A stretch of 64,000 nucleotides of DNA from Streptomyces bicolor (GCF_000719285.1 NZ_JOFS01000026.1:1-64000), one strand, 5' to 3'. Positions 8,948 through 17,290 are shown, counted from the stretch's first letter. Numbers and translations are program-made. Notes: generated by a model from the sequence alone, not told the origin.

Positions 8948-10125
8948 CGGGACAGGTCCTTCCAGGCGACGTCCTTGTCGGTGCGCGGCTCGGACGGCAG
9001 GCCCAGGACGCGCTCGGCGACGATGTTCAGCAGGACCTCGCTGGTCCCGCCCTCGATGCTGTTGCCCTTGGAGCGGAGGTAGCGGTAGCCGGCGTCACGG
9101 CCGACGAAGTCCACCAGCTCGGGCCGGCGCATGGTCCAGTCGTCGTACAACAACCCTTCCTCGCCGCGGAGTTCGACCTCCAGGCCGCTGATCTCCTGGT
9201 TGAGGCGGGCGAAGGCGAGCTTCATGCCGGCGCCCTCGGGGCCGGGCTGGCCCGCGACGAGCTGCTGGCGCAGGCGTTCGGCGGTGAGGCGGGAGACCTC
9301 GGCGTCGACCCACAACTGGAGCAGCCGCTGGTGCAGATCGTGGGTGCGCAGCTCGGGACGCTCGCGCCAGGTCTTCGAGACCGGGCCGATCATGCCGCCC
9401 TCACGGGGCAGCCGCATGCCGCCGATGGCGACGCGCTCGTTGTTCAGCGTGGTCTGCGCGACCTTCCAGCCGTCGCCGATCTCACCGAGGCGCCGCGAGT
9501 CCGGGATACGGACGTCGGTCAGGAACACCTCGTTGAACTCGGCCTCGCCGGTGATCTGGCGCAGGGGCCGCACCTCGACGCCGGGGTCGGTCATGTCGCA
9601 GAGGAAGTAGGTGATGCCCGCGTGCTTGGGCAGGCCCGGGTCGGTGCGGGCGATGAGGATGGCCCAGCGGGCGATGTGGGCGCTGGACGTCCACACCTTC
9701 TGCCCGTTGACGACCCAGTCGTCGCCCTCCCGGACGGCCCTCGTGCCGAGCGCGGCCAGGTCGGATCCGGCGCCGGGCTCGCTGAAGAGCTGGCACCAGA
9801 CCTCCTCACCGGTCCACAGGGGCCGCAGATACCGCTGCTTCTGCTCCTCGGTGCCGTACTTGAGGATCGTCGGCGCGGCCATGCCCAGGCCGATGCCGAT
9901 GCGCCGCGGGTCGTTGTCCGGGGCTCCCGCGGCCTCCAGCTCGGCGTCCACGACGACCTGGAGCGAGCGGGGCGCCCCGAGTCCGCCGAGACCCTCGGGG
10001 TAGTGCACCCACGCGAGCCCCGCGTCGAAGCGGGCGCGCAGGAAGTCCAGGCGCTCGGTGGTGGCCGGCGGGTGGGCGGCCAGCAACTCCGCCGTACGGC
10101 GGCGCAGTTCGGCGGCGTCGATCAT
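8944..10125 (-). CDS. acyl-CoA dehydrogenase, larger subunit of a pair
   Basis: This 393-residue acyl-CoA dehydrogenase has the FAD/acyl-binding segments WCQLFSEPGAGSDLA and NGQKVWTSSAH, and the C-terminal NSIEGGTSEVLLNIVAERVLGLP. It overlaps both neighbours by four bases (ATGA), a sign of translational coupling. Together with the next gene it resembles the two-gene FadE pairs that act on steroid or terpenoid side chains in actinobacteria; that parallel is inference. Confidence 0.92.
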   Translation of the reverse strand: MIDAAELRRRTAELLAAHPPATTERLDFLRARFDAGLAWVHYPEGLGGLGAPRSLQVVVDAELEAAGAPDNDPRRIGIGLGMAAPTILKYGTEEQKQRYLRPLWTGEEVWCQLFSEPGAGSDLAALGTRAVREGDDWVVNGQKVWTSSAHIARWAILIARTDPGLPKHAGITYFLCDMTDPGVEVRPLRQITGEAEFNEVFLTDVRIPDSRRLGEIGDGWKVAQTTLNNERVAIGGMRLPREGGMIGPVSKTWRERPELRTHDLHQRLLQLWVDAEVSRLTAERLRQQLVAGQPGPEGAGMKLAFARLNQEISGLEVELRGEEGLLYDDWTMRRPELVDFVGRDAGYRYLRSKGNSIEGGTSEVLLNIVAERVLGLPSEPRTDKDVAWKDLSR

Positions 10126-11099
10126 GCCGCTCCTCCTTCGGTGAGTCCCGGCAGCACGGCGACGCGCCCCGTGGTGACGCCGTCGGCGACCCGCTGCACG
10201 GCGGCCGCGGCCCCGCCCAGCGATACGCGCTCGCTCACCAGCGGCTTGATGGCGCCCCGGGCGGCCAGCTCGGTGAGCTGCTCGTGGCAGTGCTGGACCA
10301 GCTTCGGGTTCTTGGTGTTGTACAGGCCCCAGTGCAGGCCGAGGATCGAGTAGTTCTTCACCAGGGCGTGGTTGAGCGCCGGGCTGGGAATCGCGCCGCT
10401 GGCGAAGCCGACGACGACGATCCGGCCCTCGAAGGCGACGACCTTGGCGGACTGGGAGTACGCCTCGCCGCCGACGGGGTCGTAGATGACGTCGGCACCC
10501 CGGCCGCCGGTGGCCTCCTTCACGGCGCCGATGACGTCCTCGGCACGCCGGTCGATGACGACGTCACAGCCCAGCTCCCGGGCCACGGCGGCCTTCTCCG
10601 CCCCACCCACGACACCGATGACCCTCGCCCCGGCCGCCTTCCCGAGCTGCACGGCCGCGCTGCCGACCCCTCCGGCGGCAGCGTGGACGAGCAGGGTCTC
10701 CCCGGCCTCAAGACCGGCCCGGCGGTGCAGGCCGAACCAGCCGGTCTGGTAGCCGATGTGCAGGGCGGCGGCCTCGGCGTCGTCCAGCGCCTCGGGCGCG
10801 GGCAGGACGGCGGCGGCGTCCGCGACGGCGTATTCGGCGAAGCCGCCGTACGGCAGCGCGGGATTGGCGAGGACGCGGCGTCCGTCCTCGGTCTCGCCGC
10901 AGATCTCCACGCCCGGCGTGAACGGCAGCGGCGGCCTGACCTGGTACTGCCCCCGGCACAGCAGCGCGTCCGGGAAGTTGATGTTGGCTGCACGCACCTT
11001 CAGCAGGACCTGGCCGTCGCCGGGCGTGGGCGTCTCGACGTCCTCAAGGCGCATCACCTCGCTCGGCTCGCCGTTCTCGTGCACTTGCCATGCCTGCAT
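10122..11099 (-). CDS. NADPH:quinone oxidoreductase (zinc-free MDR family)
   Basis: A 325-residue medium-chain reductase of the quinone oxidoreductase type. The N-terminal GroES-like domain holds NFPDALLCRGQYQ and PFTPGVEICG. The Rossmann motif HAAAGGVGSAAVQLGKAAGARVIGV binds NADPH. The structural zinc cysteines of alcohol dehydrogenases are absent. It leads an operon with two acyl-CoA dehydrogenases, so it may recycle cofactor or reduce an enoyl product; which is not visible. A perfect palindrome lies about 50 bases upstream of the start. Confidence 0.9.
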   Translation of the reverse strand: MQAWQVHENGEPSEVMRLEDVETPTPGDGQVLLKVRAANINFPDALLCRGQYQVRPPLPFTPGVEICGETEDGRRVLANPALPYGGFAEYAVADAAAVLPAPEALDDAEAAALHIGYQTGWFGLHRRAGLEAGETLLVHAAAGGVGSAAVQLGKAAGARVIGVVGGAEKAAVARELGCDVVIDRRAEDVIGAVKEATGGRGADVIYDPVGGEAYSQSAKVVAFEGRIVVVGFASGAIPSPALNHALVKNYSILGLHWGLYNTKNPKLVQHCHEQLTELAARGAIKPLVSERVSLGGAAAAVQRVADGVTTGRVAVLPGLTEGGAA

Positions 11100-11149
11100 G
11101 CGGGGCCTCCACGGGACTGCTTCGTCTGACCGGGGTCGGTTCGCATACT

Positions 11150-11161
11150 AAGCGGTCGCTT
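11150..11161. promoter_or_regulatory. palindromic operator AAGCGGTCGCTT upstream of the acyl-CoA dehydrogenase operon
   Basis: A perfect 12-base palindrome about 50 bases before the first gene of the operon, within CTAAGCGGTCGCTTGC. Its form is like operators of TetR regulators of actinobacterial lipid catabolism. No TetR gene adjoins, so the regulator would be encoded elsewhere. Confidence 0.5.
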
Positions 11162-11201
11162 GCCGATCAGGGAACAGTTCGCCGCCGAACAGTAGCGGGC
11201 G

Positions 11202-11774
11202 TCACGAACGCCGGGGCTGCGCCCGTACGTGAATCCGCTCCCCCTGCGGCCCGAACAGACTCAGGAACTCCGCCGGCCCCTCCCCCGTCGACCCGAACCA
11301 GTGCGGAACCCGCGTGTCGAACTCGGCTGCCTCTCCCGCCGTGAGCACCACGTCGTGCTCGCCCAGCACGACCCGCAGCCGCCCGGACAGTACGTACAAC
11401 CACTCGTAGCCCTCATGGGTACGGGGCTCGGGCTCTTCGTTGCGCTGCGGCACCAGCACCTTGAAGGCCTGGAGCCCCCCGGGCTGCCGGGTCAGCGGCC
11501 AGTAGGTACGCCCGTGTCGCTCGAGAGGCTTGGCCCTTACCCGCGGGTCCCCCACCGGCGGCGTCCCGACCAGCTCGTCCAGTGGCACCTGATGGGCCTG
11601 CGCGATCGGCAGCAGCAGTTCCAGGCTGGGCTTGCGCAGTCCGGCCTCCAGACGGGACAGGGTGCTGACGGAGATGCCGGTCGTCTCGGACAGCGCCGCG
11701 AGGGTCACCTCCCGGTCCTTGCGCAGCCTCCTGAGCCGTGGCCCCACTTCGGCGAGAACGTCGTCAGTAGTCAT
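11202..11774 (-). CDS. XRE-family regulator with C-terminal cupin domain
   Basis: The 190-residue protein has a Cro/CI-type helix-turn-helix at about residues 10-65 (VTLAALSETTGISVSTLSRL) and a cupin_2 beta-barrel at about 115-185 (GYEWLYVLSGRLRVVLG, WFGSTGEGPAEFLSLFG). Such MerR/PuuR-like XRE-cupin proteins sense a small ligand in the cupin pocket. It is divergent from the TrxR-like flavoenzyme, the obvious first target. Its own promoter (11781-11809) contains a palindrome and the ATG lies six bases after the -10 box, so the message is probably leaderless. Confidence 0.9.
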   Translation of the reverse strand: MTTDDVLAEVGPRLRRLRKDREVTLAALSETTGISVSTLSRLEAGLRKPSLELLLPIAQAHQVPLDELVGTPPVGDPRVRAKPLERHGRTYWPLTRQPGGLQAFKVLVPQRNEEPEPRTHEGYEWLYVLSGRLRVVLGEHDVVLTAGEAAEFDTRVPHWFGSTGEGPAEFLSLFGPQGERIHVRAQPRRS

Positions 11775-11780
11775 GCCCTT

Positions 11781-11809
11781 ATTGCAGAATCGGCAAACGC
11801 GTTTGTCAA
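11781..11809 (-). promoter_or_regulatory. promoter and operator of the XRE-cupin gene
   Basis: On the minus strand TTGACA (11809-11804), a 17-base spacer and TGCAAT (11786-11781) form a housekeeping-type promoter. The ATG follows the -10 by six bases. The spacer carries the perfect palindrome CAAACGCGTTTG (11794-11805), and TTGC/GCAA arms lie at 11782-11796. A repressor bound there would block this gene and could affect the divergent flavoenzyme gene. Confidence 0.65.
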
Positions 11810-11851
11810 TCCCGCGCCACCCGAGCGACCGTCGAGGTGGAGGTGGTCACC

Positions 11852-12793
11852 ATGACCGAGAAGCACACCGAGCAGTACGAGGTCGTAGTCGTCGGAGGGG
11901 GCGCCGCGGGCCTGTCCGCCGCCCTCGTCCTGGGCCGCGCCCGCCGCCGCACCCTGGTCGTCGACGCCGGCGAACCACGCAACGCACCCGCGGCCCATAT
12001 GCAGGGCTATCTGTCCCGGGACGGCATGCCGCCGGCCGGGTTCCTGGCGATCGGCCGGGAGGAGATCGCGCGGTACGGCGTCGACCTGGTCCAGGACCGG
12101 GCGGTGGACGTCGAACGCGGTGAGGACTTCGCGGTCGCGCTGGCGAGCGGGCGGCATGTGCACGCCCGACGGCTCGTCATCGCCACCGGCCTCAAGGACG
12201 AGCTGCCCGAGGTCCCCGGCGTCGCCGAGCGCTTCGGCAAGGACGTCCTGCACTGCCCGTACTGCCACGGCTGGGAGGTCCGTGACCAGGCCTTCGGCGT
12301 GCTGGCGACGACCCCCCTGAGCGTGCACCAGGCACTCATGGTGTCGCAGTGGTCGAAGGACGTGACCTTCTTCCTGCACGAGGTCGCCGAGCCGGACCTC
12401 TCGGACGACGACCTGCGCAGGCTGGCGGCGGCCGGGGTGAAGGTGGTGCCCGGGAAGGTGGCCGGGCTGGTGATCGAGAACGACCGGCTCACGGGCGTAC
12501 GCCTGGCCGACGGGACGGCGCACGCACGCGAGGTGCTGTTCGTCGCGCCCCGGGCTGTACCGCAGACCGGGCTGCTGGAGAAGCTCGGCGCCGAGCTCCA
12601 GGAGACCCCCTTCGGCTCGTATCCGGTGGTGGACCCGACGGGACTGACCTCCGTGCCGGGCGTCTGGGCGGTGGGCAACGCGATTGGCTTCTCCGAACAG
12701 GTCATCAACGCGGCAGCGGGAGGGTACCGGGCGGGGGCCTTCATCAACGGGGAACTGCTGATGACGGACCTGGACGCGATGGCCCCCCGCTAA
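11852..12793 (+). CDS. thioredoxin-reductase-like FAD-dependent disulfide oxidoreductase
   Basis: This 313-residue flavoprotein has the FAD dinucleotide motif VVVVGGGAAGLSAALVLGRA at residues 11-30. A redox pair sits in HCPYCHGWE (C135, C138), with a C-terminal FAD contact in GVWAVGNAIGFSEQVINAAAGG. Classical TrxB has CATCDG; CPYCHG is closer to the GliT/HlmI group of small-molecule dithiol oxidases and to uncharacterised reductases. No thioredoxin gene adjoins. The ATG at 11852 follows GGAGGTGG; an upstream GTG would overlap that site. It is divergent from the XRE-cupin gene and probably controlled by it. Confidence 0.85.
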   Translation: MTEKHTEQYEVVVVGGGAAGLSAALVLGRARRRTLVVDAGEPRNAPAAHMQGYLSRDGMPPAGFLAIGREEIARYGVDLVQDRAVDVERGEDFAVALASGRHVHARRLVIATGLKDELPEVPGVAERFGKDVLHCPYCHGWEVRDQAFGVLATTPLSVHQALMVSQWSKDVTFFLHEVAEPDLSDDDLRRLAAAGVKVVPGKVAGLVIENDRLTGVRLADGTAHAREVLFVAPRAVPQTGLLEKLGAELQETPFGSYPVVDPTGLTSVPGVWAVGNAIGFSEQVINAAAGGYRAGAFINGELLMTDLDAMAPR

Positions 12794-12834
12794 GCGACCT
12801 GGCGAAGCAGGCCGCGGTTCGGCAGCGTCCCAAA

Positions 12835-12890
12835 CGGGCGCGGGGAACTGCGCGACCAGCCACCACGCGCCCGCAGACGAAAGAAGCCCT
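12835..12890. repeat. dispersed Streptomyces intergenic repeat (short form)
   Basis: The core GCGCGGGGAACTGCGCGACC followed by AGCC and a GCGCCCGC half is a short form of a repeat that recurs between genes in Streptomyces. Longer relatives lie at 19398-19465 and 51339-51436. Its tail ACGAAAGAAGCCCTA is shared with the unrelated repeat near 42280. Confidence 0.6.
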
Positions 12891-12935
12891 ATTCGTCGGC
12901 GTGTAAATCAGCGAAGCGCGTCGCACCATGGCTGC

Positions 12936-14474
12936 ATGCTGCTCACCCGCCTGGCCCGTGTGTCCCAGGAGGTCGCCGCGACCTCGGCGCGGTCCCGGAA
13001 GATCGCTCTGCTGGCGGAGCTGTTCCGGGACGCCGAGGCGGACGACGTGCCGATCGTCATCCCGTATCTGGCGGGACGGCTGCCACAGGGGCGGCTCGGC
13101 ATCGGCTGGAAGGTGCTGAGCCGCCCGGTCGCCCCGGCCGCCGAGCCGACCCTGACCGTGCGCGAGGTGGACGCCCGGCTGACCGAGCTCGGCAAGGTGT
13201 CCGGCGCCGGCTCGCAGGCCGAACGGGCCCGTCTGGTCGGTGAGTTGATGGGTGCCGCCACTGAGGACGAGCAGCGGTTCCTGTTCGGGCTGATCACCGG
13301 CGAGGTCCGGCAGGGCGCGTTGGACGCGGTCGCGGTGGAGGGCCTGGCCGTGGCGACCGGGGCGCCGCCCGGCGATGTGCGGCGGGCGGTGATGCTCGCC
13401 GGTTCCCTGCAGAACGTCGCCCAGGCGCTGCTCGCGGACGGACCGGAGTCGCTGGCCCGCTTCCGGCTCACCGTCGGACGCCCGGTCCTGCCGATGCTGG
13501 CGCACACCGCGTCCTCGGTGGCGGAGGCGGTCGGCAAGCTGGGCGCCTGCGCGGTCGAGGAGAAGCTGGACGGCATCCGTGTCCAGGTCCACCGCGAGGG
13601 CGACACGGTACGGATCTACACCCGCACCCTCGACGACATCACCGACCGCCTGCCCGAACTGACCTCCGCAGCCCTGGAGTTGAGGGGCGAGCGCTTCATC
13701 CTGGACGGCGAGGTCATCGCCTTCGACGACGCGGGCCGCCCCCGCTCCTTCCAGGAGACCGCGGGCCGCGTCGGCTCCCGAACCGATGTGACGACGGCGG
13801 CCAAGGAGATCCCCGTCTCCCCTGTCTTCTTCGACGCCCTGTCCGTGGACGGCCACGACCTGCTCGACCTGCCGTTCGCCGAGCGGCACGCGGAGCTGGC
13901 CCGGCTGGTCCCCGAGCCGATGCGGGTACGCCGCGCGCTCGTGTCCGGCCCCGACGACCTCCCGCGCGCCGAGAGCTTCCTCGCCGAGACCCTCGAGCGC
14001 GGCCACGAGGGCGTGGTCGTCAAGGCTCTCGACGCCCCCTACAGCGCGGGCCGGCGCGGTGCCTCCTGGCTGAAGGTCAAGCCCGTCCACACCCTCGACC
14101 TGGTGGTACTGGCCGCCGAGTGGGGCCACGGCCGCAGGACCGGCAAGCTGTCCAACCTCCATCTGGGGGCGCGGACGGCGGACGGGGGTTTCGCCATGCT
14201 CGGCAAGACCTTCAAGGGCATGACCGACGCGATGCTGGCCTGGCAGACCGAGCGGCTCCAGCAGCTCGCCGTGGAGAGCGACGACTGGGTGGTCACCGTA
14301 CGCCCCGAACTCGTCGTCGAGATCGCCTACGACGGCCTCCAGCGCTCCACCCGCTACCCGGCCGGCGTGACCCTCCGCTTCGCCCGCGTGGTCCGCTACC
14401 GCGAGGACAAACGGCCCGAGGAGGCAGACACGGTCGAGACCCTGCTCGCCGCACACCCGGAGGTGCGGCCATGA
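12936..14474 (+). CDS. lig: ATP-dependent DNA ligase
   Basis: The 512-residue enzyme seals nicks in duplex DNA using ATP. The nucleotidyltransferase motif EEKLDGIRVQVHREGD gives adenylated lysine K210. Motif III/IV is seen as DGEVIAFDD and GHEGVVVKAL, and motif V as GASWLKVKPVHTLDLVV. An N-terminal DNA-binding domain (about 1-190) and a C-terminal OB domain complete the LigB/archaeal-type layout. The housekeeping ligase in actinobacteria is NAD-dependent LigA, so this is an accessory, repair-type ligase. Its stop overlaps the start of a Nudix hydrolase in ATGA, so the two are co-translated. Confidence 0.93.
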   Translation: MLLTRLARVSQEVAATSARSRKIALLAELFRDAEADDVPIVIPYLAGRLPQGRLGIGWKVLSRPVAPAAEPTLTVREVDARLTELGKVSGAGSQAERARLVGELMGAATEDEQRFLFGLITGEVRQGALDAVAVEGLAVATGAPPGDVRRAVMLAGSLQNVAQALLADGPESLARFRLTVGRPVLPMLAHTASSVAEAVGKLGACAVEEKLDGIRVQVHREGDTVRIYTRTLDDITDRLPELTSAALELRGERFILDGEVIAFDDAGRPRSFQETAGRVGSRTDVTTAAKEIPVSPVFFDALSVDGHDLLDLPFAERHAELARLVPEPMRVRRALVSGPDDLPRAESFLAETLERGHEGVVVKALDAPYSAGRRGASWLKVKPVHTLDLVVLAAEWGHGRRTGKLSNLHLGARTADGGFAMLGKTFKGMTDAMLAWQTERLQQLAVESDDWVVTVRPELVVEIAYDGLQRSTRYPAGVTLRFARVVRYREDKRPEEADTVETLLAAHPEVRP

Positions 14475-14947
14475 CGACCTCTTCCGGCGCGAAGCGCAGC
14501 GCGGGCCTGCTCCTCTTCCGTCACACCGATGACGGCGTGGAGGTGTTGCTCGGCCACATGGGCGGCCCGTTCTTCGCCAGGCGGGACGCCGGGGCCTGGA
14601 CGGTTCCGAAGGGCGAGTACGACCCCGAGGAGCCCGCCTGGGAGGCGGCCCGCCGCGAGTTCCAGGAGGAGCTGGGGCTGCCGCCGCCCGACGGGGAGGC
14701 CGTCTCGCTCGGCGAGGTCAGGCAGTCGGGCGGCAAGATCGTCACGGTCTGGGCGATCGAGTCCGACCTGGACCCGGCGACGGTGGTCCCCGGCACCTTC
14801 CGGATGGAGTGGCCGCCACGCTCGGGCCGGACCCAGGAGTTCCCGGAGCTGGACCGGGTGGAGTGGCTGGGCGTCGAGCGGGCGCGCGAGGTGATCGTCA
14901 AGGCCCAGGCCACGTTTCTCGACCGGCTGGCGGAGCACTCGGCCTGA
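14471..14947 (+). CDS. Nudix hydrolase coupled to the DNA ligase
   Basis: A 158-residue Nudix protein with a canonical box, G-x5-E-x7-REUxEExGU, at residues 48-70 (G48, E54, R62-E63, E66-E67, G69). Nudix enzymes hydrolyse nucleoside diphosphates linked to another group, such as damaged dNTPs, NpnN or ADP-ribose. The ATGA overlap with the ligase points to a shared pathway; clearing a nucleotide by-product or a 5'-adenylated intermediate is one possibility, but the substrate cannot be read from the sequence. Confidence 0.9.
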   Translation: MTTSSGAKRSAGLLLFRHTDDGVEVLLGHMGGPFFARRDAGAWTVPKGEYDPEEPAWEAARREFQEELGLPPPDGEAVSLGEVRQSGGKIVTVWAIESDLDPATVVPGTFRMEWPPRSGRTQEFPELDRVEWLGVERAREVIVKAQATFLDRLAEHSA

Positions 14948-15023
14948 GCAGCCGTGCACGCGTTGCGGTCCGCCCCGCCGCGCGCGAAGGTCGTAGCAAC
15001 AGTGAGCTCCCAGGAGGTCGGTC

Positions 15024-16418
15024 ATGCCCATCGCAACGGTGAACCCGGCGAACGGCGAGACGCTCAAGACGTACGAGGCCATGGACGCCGAGGAGATCGA
15101 GCGCAGGCTCCAGCTCGCCGAGGCCACGTTCCGCACGTACCGGCTGACCAGCTTCGTCGACCGTGGCCGCCTGCTGCTCCAGGCCGCGACCCTCCTGGAA
15201 GAGGACCAGCAGGACATCGCCCGTGTCATGACCACCGAGATGGGCAAGCCCATCAAGCAGGCCCGCGCGGAGGTCGCCAAGTGCGCCAAGGCGATGCGCT
15301 GGTACGCCGACCACGCCGAGGAACTGCTCGCCGACGAGGAGCCGGCCGAGTCCGACGTGAAGGACTCGGCCGCGTCACGCGTGCGGGTGCGCTATCGCCC
15401 GCTGGGGCCGATCCTCGCGGTGATGCCGTGGAACTTCCCCCTCTGGCAGGTGGTCCGCTTCGCGGCGCCCGCGCTGATGGCGGGCAACGTCGGCCTGCTG
15501 AAGCACGCCTCGAACGTTCCCCAGACCGCCCTCTACATCGAGGACCTGTTCCACCGCGCGGGCTACACGGAGGGCTGCTTCCAGACCCTGCTCATCGGCT
15601 CCGGACAGGTCGACGACATCCTGCGCGACGAGCGCGTCAAGGCGGCGACCCTCACCGGCAGCGAGCCCGCAGGCCGGGCGGTCGCCTCCACCGCCGGGGA
15701 GATGGTCAAGAAGACGGTCCTGGAGCTGGGCGGCAGCGACCCGTACGTCGTCATGCCGTCGGCCGACCTCGACCGGGCCGCGCAGGTCGCGGTGACCGCG
15801 CGGGTGCAGAACACCGGGCAGTCGTGCATCGCCGCCAAGCGGTTCATCGTGCACACGGACGTCTACGACGCCTTCGCCGAGCGGTTCGTCGAGGGCATGA
15901 AGGCGCTGGTGGTGGGCGACCCGATGCAGGAGGAGACGGAGGTCGGCCCGCTGTCGAGCGAGCAGGGGCGGGACGATCTGGAGGAACTCGTCGACGACGC
16001 CCGGCGCAGTGGAGCAGAGGTGCTGTGCGGCGGCCACCGGCTCCGCCGGCCCGAACTGCCCGGCTGGTACTACCCGCCGACCGTCCTCGCCGGCATCACC
16101 CGTGAGATGCGGATCCACCGGGAGGAGGCGTTCGGTCCGGTCGCCACGCTGTACCGGGCGGCCGACCTGGACGAGGCGGTGCTCATCGCCAACGACTCGC
16201 CCTTCGGACTGAGTTCGAACGTATGGACGCGGGACGAGGCCGAGGTCGACCGATTTGTACGGGATCTGGAGGCCGGGAGCGTGTTCGTGAACGGGATGAC
16301 GGCGTCCCATCCGGCGTTCCCGTTCGGCGGCGTGAAGCGGTCCGGGTACGGGCGTGAGCTGTCCGGGCACGGAATCCGCGAGTTCTGCAACATCACCACC
16401 GTTTGGCACGGTGCGTGA
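15024..16418 (+). CDS. NAD(P)-dependent aldehyde dehydrogenase, succinate-semialdehyde type
   Basis: This 464-residue member of the aldehyde dehydrogenase superfamily oxidises an aldehyde to the acid. Motifs are PWNFPLWQV in the cofactor domain, LELGGSDPYVV with the catalytic glutamate, NTGQSCIAAKRF with the nucleophilic cysteine, and FGPVATLYRA. The closest annotated group is NADP-dependent succinate-semialdehyde dehydrogenase (GabD/YneI-like); the true substrate is uncertain. The ATG follows CAGGAGG. It appears to be a single gene. Confidence 0.9.
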   Translation: MPIATVNPANGETLKTYEAMDAEEIERRLQLAEATFRTYRLTSFVDRGRLLLQAATLLEEDQQDIARVMTTEMGKPIKQARAEVAKCAKAMRWYADHAEELLADEEPAESDVKDSAASRVRVRYRPLGPILAVMPWNFPLWQVVRFAAPALMAGNVGLLKHASNVPQTALYIEDLFHRAGYTEGCFQTLLIGSGQVDDILRDERVKAATLTGSEPAGRAVASTAGEMVKKTVLELGGSDPYVVMPSADLDRAAQVAVTARVQNTGQSCIAAKRFIVHTDVYDAFAERFVEGMKALVVGDPMQEETEVGPLSSEQGRDDLEELVDDARRSGAEVLCGGHRLRRPELPGWYYPPTVLAGITREMRIHREEAFGPVATLYRAADLDEAVLIANDSPFGLSSNVWTRDEAEVDRFVRDLEAGSVFVNGMTASHPAFPFGGVKRSGYGRELSGHGIREFCNITTVWHGA

Positions 16419-16443
16419 CACCTGCGCGACTACGATCCCGAGT

Positions 16444-16680
16444 GTGAACCGCGAAGTTACTCTGCCGCTGATCGTCGACGACCGCGGGACCTTGCAGGTG
16501 GCTGCCGCCGATGTGAGCAAGCTGCTGCGTACCGTGGGTGCTCGGTGGCTGCACCTTGTCGAGGCCGGGGAGGATGGGCTCGACGAGGACACGGTGGCCG
16601 CGCTGACCATCGAGCTGGCGAAGCTCGCGGATCGCATTGATGTGGCGTGCATCGCGCACAGCAGCGGCACTACGCCCTAG
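16444..16680 (+). CDS. small conserved Streptomyces protein (DUF6213-like)
   Basis: A 78-residue acidic soluble protein beginning MNREVTLPLIVDDRGTL, with WLHLVEAGEDGLDEDTV and a helical ELAKLADRIDVACI end. I recognise it from memory as the Streptomyces DUF6213 type, function unknown. The GTG at 16444 lies seven bases after TACGAT (16431-16436), a good -10 box, so the message is probably leaderless with its promoter in the end of the aldehyde dehydrogenase gene. Its stop overlaps the converging TenA-like gene by 11 bases. Confidence 0.75.
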   Translation: MNREVTLPLIVDDRGTLQVAAADVSKLLRTVGARWLHLVEAGEDGLDEDTVAALTIELAKLADRIDVACIAHSSGTTP

Positions 16681-17290
16681 GCACCGGTCCACGCAGCGTT
16701 GACCAGAACAGTTCCTCGTAGGACTGGAGCAAGTGGCCGTACCGGCGAGCTCGTTCCTCGTCGACCTGCCCGGCGTCCCGTCCCGCCCGGATGGCGGCCG
16801 TTGCCTTCCGGTCCAGGTCTGCGGACGGCTCAGCGAAGAAGTCGAAGAAGGCGCAGGCCTCGTCCGTGAAGCCGTAGTGGCGGCGCAGGGCCTCGGCGAT
16901 CGTCGCGCAATAGCCGCCCCAGGTCGAGAAGTTGGCTGTCAGCGCGAGCACCGCTTCGGCCGGAGCCGCGTTCAGGGCGAGCCAGGCCACGTACGCCGGG
17001 TAGGCCTGACAGCCCGGGAGGGGCTGGTAGGCGGCCGCCGACGCCTTCGTCACTCCGCACGCCGCCGCGAACGCGCCCAGACGCTCCTCGGCCAGCGCCT
17101 CTCCCTCGGCCAGGAGGGTGAAGAAGGCGGCTGATTCGGGAGCGTCGGACGCGGCGCGTTGGGCCAGATGGAGGAATGCGCGGCGGTCGGCCGGAATCAC
17201 CCACCTCTGTTCGAGGGCGAGGGCGGCGAGGGTGGTGGTGCGGTCGGCCTCGCCCCGGGCGATCAGCGATACGAGGGGATTGACCGTCAT
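16670..17290 (-). CDS. TenA/thiaminase-II-like protein
   Basis: A 206-residue all-helical protein similar to the TenA/PqqC fold, with FAAACGVTKASAAAYQPLPGCQAYPAYVAWLA and NFSTWGGYCATIAEALRRHYG. TenA enzymes hydrolyse thiamine degradation products, but many members of the fold have other or unknown roles, and no thiamine gene adjoins. The ATG at 17290 is preferred over starts at 17302 and 17326 because GGAGG lies five bases before it. It is downstream of the acyl-CoA dehydrogenase on the same strand, with a 48-base gap, and may be in its operon. Confidence 0.7.
   Translation of the reverse strand: MTVNPLVSLIARGEADRTTTLAALALEQRWVIPADRRAFLHLAQRAASDAPESAAFFTLLAEGEALAEERLGAFAAACGVTKASAAAYQPLPGCQAYPAYVAWLALNAAPAEAVLALTANFSTWGGYCATIAEALRRHYGFTDEACAFFDFFAEPSADLDRKATAAIRAGRDAGQVDEERARRYGHLLQSYEELFWSTLRGPVPRA

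Noticed and set aside
11852..12793. Naming the flavoenzyme thioredoxin reductase TrxB
   Set aside because: The redox motif is CPYCHG, not CATCDG, and no thioredoxin gene adjoins.
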